64,000 bases of DNA from Lepiota brunneoincarnata (Eukaryota > Basidiomycota > Agaricomycetes > Agaricales > Agaricaceae). A program made the position numbers and the translations under genes. Positions 55,725-64,000 of the stretch are shown piece by piece (the first letter of the stretch is position 1; each line of letters opens with the position of its first letter). The notes beneath the pieces were generated by a model, which ran no database searches, was not told the origin of the DNA, and saw only the letters and a program-made list of their open reading frames with translations. The DNA is taken from positions 186,001-250,000 of the forward strand of contig JAEBUN010000029.1 in the NCBI GenBank assembly GCA_023014365.1, in the 5' to 3' direction.

Positions 55725-56616
55725 TTCATTCCCCCGCCATCGTGGCCACTTTTAATGAATCAATTAATGTATGCCCCCCGCAGCCTTGGTTCGGTTGGAT
55801 TTACCTTTCTGGAGAGACGAACTGGCAGTGCTCTGACAAATAGCCGGGAGGCAGTCGATCAGCATAGCTTCCAAAATCATTCAGACGCTTTGGAAAAACG
55901 TAAATACGGGGTTACAGCCAACAACGTTGAGTACATTGAGTAACCCGGTAATATCCCCCGTAGAAATGTATGCCGTCGTGAGAAAGAGGAGCTCTTCACC
56001 TGATTCTTATCACGAGCAGACGCTGGGGAAGAGGAATTCGAGTGATCCACAATATATTTGGGTGGGAGATGAATTGTTCTCAAGAATGGTAGCGGTCGAA
56101 AAAGATGCTTGGAACGCTCGCATGTGTCGTGGTGACTTGGTCTAATCGAACCCTGGATTAGGGGCAGGAGTTCTGCCCGACTGGTCTCAGCGTGTCCCGT
56201 GGTGGAGGTCCGAGTCAGTGGAGGGCAATCGAGAGATCGTTTTCTTGATACTAGAAGCGAGCCGCATTGTTCTGAGGAAGTAGAACAATCATAGAAAACT
56301 CCGCTGTCCGGCGAATTATCGTTATTGATCGGATGACAGCGCGTGTACGGACTTTCCAGCGTCGATGAGGGCCGGAAGGGCATTCAATACGGTGGAGGTC
56401 GTCGAACGTGACAGAAGACAACCTGCAAGTTTCTCATAGTCATGCCCTTTCCTCGTCATCTCGTACGTTGCGAAGGAGCGAGAGTAGGCGGCCTGTGTTG
56501 ATATAAGGTGCGGCATTTCGTTATGTGCATAACTTGTTGTAATCCTGTAATGGCACCTCTCAGGCCAATCAACCCACCGACCAATCTTCGTCGAGCGCCG
56601 GCGTCGAAGCACCATG
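55725..56616. other. Sequence between the pogo-like element and duplication copy B
   Basis: No convincing gene. A plus-strand frame (about 55965-56145, MYAVVRKRSSSPDSYHEQ) continues past a TAA for some 45 further codons and could be a decayed short gene, but nothing in it is recognisable. The region provides the upstream DNA of NLR-B, with no counterpart upstream of NLR-A. Confidence 0.45.
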
Positions 56617-56669
56617 GGAAGATCCCAAAAGCCACAGCAATAGCGCGCCTAACGACTAGCACTGAGACG

Positions 56670-59470
56670 ATGACCTCCACTCCACCCACCGGCTTACAAG
56701 CCTCAGAAATCGCAATGGTTGCTCATGGATTACCCACTACCCCCGGCCGTGTTACACCCTCGACAGGCGCTGTCAACCTACCTATAACAAGCTCCTCCAC
56801 CGCCATTAACCTGGCTGAGACAGTAGCAAACATCGCAAAGGAGGCCAGCGAAGTGCTCAAGAACGTGCCGTATGTCAAGGCTGTTGCAGGAGTTCTGCTC
56901 CATATCATCGAGATCAGAGAGGTGCATAAAATTACTGGAAAACTAGAGATCAACCTGTCTATAATCTGACCGTCTAACAGGAAATTCAAACCGAAAAGGA
57001 TCAGTCTCGCGAACTCATCGATAAGATATTGCGCAGGTCGCGGGGCATCCTAAGCGGCCTACTCAAACTCGCCCGATCCCCGAACAGGGAGCGACTCAAG
57101 GACACAGAAAAGCAAATGGAAGAGTACAATCTGTGCGTTATTTGATCTCCTTCGCCCTGCATACGCATTTGCTTAGCTGCCGTGCAGTCTCCTTCAGCAA
57201 ATTCTTAGCGCACTCAACACAAGAGTTCCCAAGGGAAAGCACGCAAAATTAGGGGCCAAAATTGATCAATATATAAACCGGAAGTCAAGAATTGAAACTC
57301 TCGCAAAGTATGACCGTCTTATCAATGAGTTCAACGCCGATTTCGTTGTATGTTCGGATGTCGCATTTCTACTACCTGTTCTCATTCCGGCTCTATAGAA
57401 CGTTCTTCTGATCGACCTCGTTAATCCTCTTCAACCCATTTCGGCGCCTTCAGGCCCTGCAAGGTACGACGTCCACCATTTTATCTATAACCAGAGCCCT
57501 GATAGTTGTTCCCCTTACTCAGTGTCTTCTACAAACCCATTCCATACCCTGACGAAATGATCGGGAGAGACGAAGAAAAGTCCAAGGTCATCGAAACACT
57601 CCTCAACCACGCCTTGCCACGGGTGGCCATCTTGGGGGCTGGCGGGATGGGGAAAACGACTCTCGCTTTGGCCACCTTACATGATCCTGTAGTAATCGAA
57701 CGATATCCATCACGGTATTTTGTCTCCTGCGAGGCGGTTACGTCCCTTTTCGGTTTGGTTTCGGAAATCGCCAATTCCCTGCATATCCCACCGGCTGAAC
57801 GCAATGAATCATTGGCTGACACCATTCTCTCTCGACTTCACGAGGGCGGCATCTTGTACTTGGATAACTTTGAGACTATATGGGAGGATGAAGCGATCCG
57901 ATGGGATGTGGAGGGCTTATTGTCCCGCCTCGATCACGTTCCCGGATATGCCATCGTCGTAACCATGCGGGGTACACAGCGTCCGTCTAGAGTTTCCTGG
58001 TCAAAGCCATTACTCCCGCCTTTGGAGCAACTGCGCGACGTTGACTCAAAGTTGATATTCGACAAGTCGGGTGTGCTCGCAGATGAGTTCACTGAAAAAA
58101 TGCTCCACGCTGCCAATGGAATACCCCTGGCTATTAAACTCGTCATCGCTCAATTGCAGGAGGGGAATGAACAGCCTAAATCATTGTGGGCCCGATGGCA
58201 GCGGACACAGACGAGTGCTATAGGAACGGGTAGCATGCACCGCTTATCCAATCTCGATGTCTCTATACACCTGTCTGTGCACAGTCCACGTATACGAACA
58301 GATCCAAGTGCAATTCTGGTTTTTTGCATGTTATCAAGCCTTCCCGACGGGTTTCCATGTCGACAGGAGGCCATTGATGAATTGCAAACCCATATGCCAA
58401 GAACTATCCGTCTTCAGGAGATATTGGTGACCCTACAGCGGGTTTCATTGGTCCACGTTGACGGGACCGAGGGGCAATCCAGATACCGAATGCTTGTGCC
58501 GATCCGGGAATTTGGGACGAAGCTGGATATGGGCTACCCCTTCGATGACTGCTTAGCCGCCTTCTACGCCGATATGATGAATTGTCATGCTGATTATGCG
58601 GTTCCTGCCAACCATGGGATAATTCCGCCGGAACTTCTCAACATCCACTCAGTCTTCACCATAGCACTAAACAAAGACACAGTGGATGAGAAGATTGTCA
58701 TTGCTTCTATCATTTTTACCTACTGGTCTTCTTATATCGGCAATCACACTGAGGAGATTATAGACCTGGCGAAACGGAAAGCAGTTGGGAAACCAGGCTT
58801 ACACGCACGATGTATTTCGGCGCTGGCAGACGTTTACGTGCGACAGGATAAGCTAGATGAAGCCGAGTCGTCTTTTACGAAAGCCATCAAGCTTCATTGC
58901 CAGTCGCATGACGTGCTCGGTGAGGCCGATGATGTCCAAAAGCTGGGAGAGCTCTATTTGCGACAGGATAGGCTAGATGAAGCCGAGTCGTCTTTCACGA
59001 AAGCCATTGAACTTCATCGCCAGTCGCATACTGTGCTTGGCGAGGCCAATGATGTCCAATTACTGGGACAAGTATATTTGCGACGGAACAAGCTAGATGA
59101 AGCCGAGTCGTCTTTCACGAAAGCCATTGAGCTTCATCGCCAGTCGCATGCTGTCATTAACGAGGCCAATGATGTTCACGGGCTGGGACAAGTGTATTTG
59201 CAGCAGGATAAACTAGACGAAGCCGAGTCGTCTTTCACGAAAGCCATCGAGCTTCATCGCCAGTCGCATTCTGTGGTTGGGGAGGCAAATGGTATTGGGA
59301 AGCTGGGGGAAGTGTATTTGCGGCGGGATAGGTTGGGTGACGCTGAGCAATATTTGACCCGGGCTCTTCTTCTTCACCACCAGTGCCAGTCACCACAAAA
59401 TGAAGCTGTCGATCTACATTTGCTTGAACTGGTTCGGAAAGACAGGGAGGTGTCCAAACCACTAGCATAA
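56670..59470 (+). CDS. NLR-B: MLKL/HeLo-like - NB-ARC - TPR protein
   Basis: Paralogue of NLR-A, 858 residues. Model: join(56670..56921, 56981..57132, 57188..57347, 57399..57463, 57523..59470), intron positions and lengths identical to NLR-A. The N-terminal helical module, GRDEE motif, P-loop GAGGMGKT, ILYLDNFETIW, TMRG and GIPLA blocks are all conserved. The C-terminus has only five TPR units, so the 280-residue difference from NLR-A is exactly seven units. The ATTCCGG at 57385-57391 lacks the alternative AG acceptor, which supports the shared splice model. Substitutions are spread over the gene without stops. The upstream region differs from that of NLR-A, so regulation may differ. Confidence 0.85.
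58832..59431 (+). repeat. Five tandem 120-bp TPR units of NLR-B
   Basis: Units 1, 2 and the last correspond to units 1, 2 and 12 of NLR-A. Unit 3 has the AVINEANDVHGLG signature of NLR-A unit 7, followed by VYLQQDKLDEAE as in NLR-A unit 8. This supports in-frame loss or gain of whole units between copies. Confidence 0.95.
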
Positions 59471-62280
59471 GCGGTCGCCTGTATACTGTACACCTTATCA
59501 TATATATCCCATCTCCAGATGTTCAGGCTTATAGCTGGTAACTAGGCATCGCAATGTTACAGACAATTTTACTGTTTGTTGCACTCTTTACAACCTAATC
59601 TCCAAATTTTTGAATAAATGCATGCTTTTCCAACAAATGATGTACTACTAGGAGAAAACCATGAACAAGGAAACTATGCACTACGTGCTCTCTGGTGAAC
59701 GTATGGTGGACTGACGATGTTGCTGTATGCGTCAGAGCATGGCCACCGCTGTGCGAGTGTGTACTCTGCCATATCCAGCAACGAAATTCCTTTCACATTC
59801 AAACAAAACTACTGGGTTGACCAGTGAGGGAAACTTTAGTTCGTGGTGGGATTGAATCGGTGGACCTGTATATAGATGCAGGGAACGATGATGGGATTGG
59901 GAGCGTCACGCATATAGGTGAGGGTGGTGTACTGTCGGTGCAGTGCGGAGACGTAGATGCAAGATTACAAGGGGCTGGAGATGCATAAAGAGCCATCCAC
60001 GAGTGCTAATAGCAAAAGCGAGAAAACAAAGGAACTCACAAGAGGCTACTCAGAAATCCTACCTCGAGTTTCTCCATCAATAGCTTACTGCCAGCCCCGA
60101 AACCTGGCACTCTGAGACCCACCGGCAGCCCGAACCAAGAATGGGGCGAGGATCCCATGAACCGTTGCCTAGATCGAGTCTTCGTAGCTTAGTCCTGCGC
60201 AGGACATGGGTCCGGTACAACCAGAGAACGTGGTAATGTTCTTACGGCTGCAACGGGTCGCGGCTGGTATGTTGTTGTTGATGGGCGTATGGGTTGCGCT
60301 AAACATTTGGTTGTACCTGACGTTGTAAAGCAGATGGTGGAGCAACTAGCTTAGGTTTCACGAGGAACAAGAATTGGAAAAGATCCAAATTGAGGAAGAT
60401 ACTGTTGGTGACTCCGTTGCTCTCATATGCCACCCTGGCCTTGCCCAGCTCCTCCGATATCCTATGCAGTGGGAGAGTCTCCAACTGACCACTAATTTTA
60501 CATGGGTGACGTGGGCAAGGACAGTACGACGATGCTCATGTCCAGAAATCGGGGTGCGCTCGGTTGCAAATGGTGAGAGAGAAATGTCTTGCGAGCTCGG
60601 TGGCAACTGCCTGCTGGCCTCCTGGCACAGGTACGGCAAGGTTAGTCATCTGCTCCATCCTTGCCCATGCACATACACTGCAACTAATCTCGCTGTCCTT
60701 CAAACTTTTAGAGTGTATTACACGTGGACTCTTCCAATAGCCGGCAGGGACGCTCAGAACCACCTTCGTTGATGAACCGTAACATCCTGCCCTCAGTAGA
60801 TACCCTCCTCATCGACTGTCACAACACCCAACAGATTCGCATGGCTCACCCTCGCACCACACCCTGTCGCACATTTGCAGCCTATATCATCCCAGGACAG
60901 CAACCCGCCGCAGTTGGGCCCCTCCTCCCCTCCTAACCAGCCTTGGCCTCCTCTCGAGTCTGCAGAGCGTGTGCAATGACCTCGAAGGTCGACGCCACCG
61001 CCAAGTGGCTGCCCCCTCCCCAGGCAACCAACTGACTCAGTCGGATGGGAGACACCCTTAGTGGCGGTGATCCACGTACGTTCTACTATCTTGCACACTA
61101 CGCTGGCGACGACAACGTCCCTCGAGATCAGAAGGCCTCGAAGCACTCGTTGCTCGATGTTACACCTCGCCGAACATCTCACCTCACTTCAGGCGCACTT
61201 TTGGGCACTTTGCATGTATATACATTCGGGAGCTTTGGTGTGACGTTTGTGGACTGTTACATTGCCTATGTACACGACCCTCGTCTAGTCCGCACCATAT
61301 CATGCTGAAGCGCAATGTCAAGCGGGCAACCTACAATTGCCCTTGCTCCGCTCGCAACCTCACCCAGGACAAATAATAACCTATCCTAAGACACTCAAAT
61401 GAGGAACCATCGTGGATAGTACTGGATGGTTTCATAACCCCTCTAATTCACACTACTCATTAATTTCCTTGTATTTTGCGGCTGTCCTAGCTGACAAATT
61501 TGAGCTCAATAGCTAATGTTGGCTTTGTTGAAGGTGTAGGACGAAGCTGGGGCTCTTGAGGAGCTAGGGCGAGGCCCGATTTCTGGGAAGCATAAAGAAG
61601 GGTTTGTGTGGGATCATGACGCTTATGTCCTGACGAGCTTCTGAACCTAATCAGCATACCCCGAGGCACGGATGCGACCGGTGCTGTTGTGGTTATTAAT
61701 GGAACGGGGCGAGGGCATTCGGAAGGTTATCCTTAAATAACTGGAATATTTCAAAGTAACAAGCTGAGCCGTCCTCACTTTTCTCCACCTGGTCCTCTTT
61801 ATCGGCTCATCTTCTAAGCACAAGGAAGTTGGCAGCAGGGGTTTCAGGATACCAGCTCCCAAGGTGGCTGGTTGTGGTGCGAGATTTGTTTATCGCCCCC
61901 GTTGACCATTATGTATAAGAGGCCAAGTCGATACGTGCGGTGTTTCAATATCTGCCAAGGACAAACCGCTGTGCCTGAAGGGGGCCGCATGGGACTCGGG
62001 CTCGGACCTCAACACTTGAGGCATCGCGGCTGGCAGCAAAGAATTTGTCAGGGCGCAAATTTAGTATTGGCAGGTATATACCCCAATAGTGGCGAGTCTC
62101 TAAAATTGCACATAGTACTGGTTGTTGGGCCTTCTGTAGTAGCCTCAGTGGTTGATATTCAGGCCGAATCCGGTGTGACGGCAGCTAGTCACATGACTAG
62201 CAATTCATCACATTGCCAGTGCCGCCGTGCTTGTTCATTCCTTTCTCCCTGACCCCCATCCTCTCTAGCCACGACAACAT
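59471..62280. other. Intergenic DNA between NLR-B and the acyl-CoA synthetase
   Basis: 2.8 kb without a recognisable gene; the frames here are not conserved in copy A. The part 59566-59785 has no counterpart in copy A. The last few hundred bases before 62281 are the synthetase promoter region; pyrimidine-rich CTTTCTCC...CATCCTCTC sequence lies just upstream of the start codon, a common feature of basidiomycete promoters. Confidence 0.55.
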
Positions 62281-64000
62281 GCCCCCTGTCCACACCAACA
62301 AACCGGGCTACTACGGTGAGGGCTCTGTTGAAATTGAGCCTGCCACCGCCGGCCAGAGCGGCATCCGAAGATGCAGTCTTTCCAAAGACAAACTCGTGAC
62401 GCAGCCGCTTGAGGGTATCAACACCGTTTACGATATCGTCGAGTATGCGGCTCGGACTCACGGCTCGCGCAACGCGCTTGGCTGGAGAGATGTCGTTGCC
62501 ACTCACGAGGAGGAGAAGGAAGTCACCAAGGTTGTTGACGGCAAAGAGGTGTCCGAGAAGAAGATATGGAAGTACTTCGAGCTCAGCGACTACAAGTACC
62601 ATAGCTTCGTTGACCTCAAGGACATTATCTCCGAGCTTGGTCGTGGTTTCCTTGAGCTCGGCATCGCCGCTGGTGACGTGTTCAACGTTTACGCCCAAAC
62701 CAGGTTAGTATGTCAGTTATGTCTCACAACCCTTGCAATGACCGGTATCTTGCAGTCCCAATTGGCAACTTATTGCTCATGCTTGTGCCTCTGTATCCAT
62801 AACCATTGCGACTGCCTACGATACACTTGGGGAAGATGGTCTGACCCATTCGTTAAATGAACCCAACTCTGTCGGTATCTTCACCAACGCCGAGCTCCTT
62901 CCGGTCCTTTCACGTGTCCTGTCCAAAACCCCTACCGTCAAATACGTAATTTATGATGGTGAACCTGCTGCATCGGTCTTGGAAACCATTTCGGGGACTC
63001 GGAGCGTCAAAGTATACAGCGTTGACGAAGTACGCGAGCTTGGCAAGGGCAAGCCTACTGAACCTCTTCGATGGCAGACGTCCCAAGCCTGAAGCTATTG
63101 CTTGCATTATGTATACCAGTGGTAGCACCGGCGCTCCTAAAGGTGTTATTATCAGCCACTCCAACCTTATTGCCTCAGTCGGCGCCGTTTATGTCCTCCT
63201 TGGCCACCACCTAACAGCCGACGATAGCTTCTTGGCGTATTTGCCTCTGGCACACGTCTTGGAATACATTGTTGAGCTCTGCATGGTCTTTGTCGGTGTA
63301 CCTTCGGGTTACGGACGTGTTAAGACTCTCACCGATGCATCAGTGCGGAAATGCAAGGGGGATATTGCCACCTTCAGGCCTTCCATCATGGTTGGTGTCC
63401 CTGCCGTCTGGGAAACTATCAGGAAGGGTATTTTGGCGAAGGTCAATACTGGCGGCGCGATTCGCAAGGCTATCTTCAACTTTGCTATCGGAGCCAAGAG
63501 GAGGAATATTCCTATACTAGCTTCACTTGCAGACCTCATCCTTGGCAGTGTTCGTGCCGCAACCGGTGGACGCCTGCGTATTGCACTCAGCGGTGGTGCT
63601 GCCATCAGTCGCGAGACCCAAGAGTTCTTGACGGTTGCTCTTGTCACTGTCCTCCAGGGTGGGTTAGACTTACTCGTAGCTGTGTTTCTGGGTCTCACGT
63701 TACTCCAGGTTACGGGATGACTGAATCTTGCGGCATGTGTGCTATCCTTCCCCCCGAGCTCATGCGCTTCGATAGCGTCGGACTTCCTGTACCTTCCTGC
63801 GAAGTCAAGCTCCTCGACGTTCCCGAGGCTGGGTATCTCTCTACCAATAACCCGCCTCAAGGAGAGGTTTGTATCCGTGGTCCTTCGGTTACCAAGGGGT
63901 ACTATCAACGCCCTGACCTGAACGACGACGAGAATATCTTCACGAAAGATGGTTGGATGAGGACTGGCGATGTTGGCCAGTGGAACTCAGATGGCACGCT
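62281..64000 (+). CDS. Long-chain acyl-CoA synthetase (AMP-binding), 3' truncated
   Basis: ATP-dependent activation of fatty acids to acyl-CoA for lipid synthesis or beta-oxidation, the FAA/ACSL family. Exons: 62281-62703, 62756-63658 and 63709 to the window edge; introns of 52 and 50 bp (GTTAGT...GCAG, GTGGGT...CCAG) fit the frame. Motifs: FVDLKDIISELGRGFLELGI near residue 115, AMP-binding loop YTSGSTGAPKGV, LPLAHVLEYIVE, SGGAAISRETQEF, YGMTESCG and TGDVGQWNSDGT at the edge. Inside exon 2, near 63055-63065, one extra base shifts the frame between GKPTEP and RRPKPEAIACIMYTS. Either a sequence error or a disabling mutation. The C-terminal domain lies outside the window. Confidence 0.82.

Larger units (their letters stand above)
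56617..62290 (+). repeat. Segmental duplication, copy B
   Basis: Colinear with 298-5671 plus 26749-27840. It preserves the empty sites of the CATTT solo LTR (about 60305) and of Copia-1 (about 61165). Both insertions are therefore younger than the duplication, or at least confined to copy A. It extends from just upstream of the NLR start to the start codon of the acyl-CoA synthetase. Confidence 0.85.

Noticed and set aside
55877..56383. 168-codon minus-strand frame upstream of NLR-B
   Set aside because: No motif or homologue within the window and unfavourable composition; cannot be supported as a gene.

Overview
The window looks like a repeat-rich chromosomal segment of a filamentous basidiomycete, most likely an agaricomycete. 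The evidence is a set of 48-59 bp introns with fungal splice signals, two NLR genes of the mushroom type (MLKL/HeLo-like N-terminus, NB-ARC, 40-residue TPRs), a long-chain acyl-CoA synthetase gene, and chromodomain Ty3/gypsy, Ty1/copia and pogo/Fot-type transposons. The species cannot be named from the sequence alone.

Host backbone. A direct segmental duplication frames the window. Copy A covers about 298-5671 plus 26749-27840, split by a retrotransposon. Copy B covers about 56617-62290. Each copy carries one five-exon NLR gene (A 349-3989, 12 TPR units; B 56670-59470, 5 TPR units), the same downstream intergenic DNA and the promoter of the acyl-CoA synthetase gene. Only copy B is still joined to that gene (62281 to the right edge). 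In copy A the promoter runs into unrelated sequence just after the start codon.

Nest 1 (5672-26743). Copia-1 (+) sits in copy A (target duplication GTTGC). Its gag is interrupted by Gypsy-2 (-, 6261-22333, ACAAC), and the third ORF of Gypsy-2 is interrupted by Gypsy-1 (+, 7672-15554, CGTAT). Gypsy-1 carries an antisense, intron-containing gene for a Zn2Cys6-type coiled-coil protein between pol and the 3' LTR. A solo Gypsy-1 LTR lies at 28158-28817.

Nest 2 (28995-55722). A pogo/Fot-like DNA transposon (TA target duplication, 26-bp TIRs) has its transposase gene split by Copia-2 (-, 29655-52758, GATTT). Copia-2 gag is split by a gypsy complex (33178-51435, GAATA) made of an LTR fragment, Gypsy-3 (-) and Gypsy-4 (+). 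The 5' LTR of Gypsy-4 holds a 611-bp solo LTR and an unclassified 1.3-kb insertion.

Gypsy-2, -3 and -4 belong to one chromovirus family in two subfamilies, and Gypsy-1 to another. Both families show a Tf1-like self-priming signature: the bases after the 5' LTR are the exact complement of the predicted mRNA 5' end. The Gypsy-2/3/4 family also has a third ORF with two zinc knuckles. Both copia elements have a primer site matching the anticodon half of initiator tRNA-Met. Most retroelement ORFs are decayed, largely by CGA to TGA changes. The NLR genes are open and look functional.
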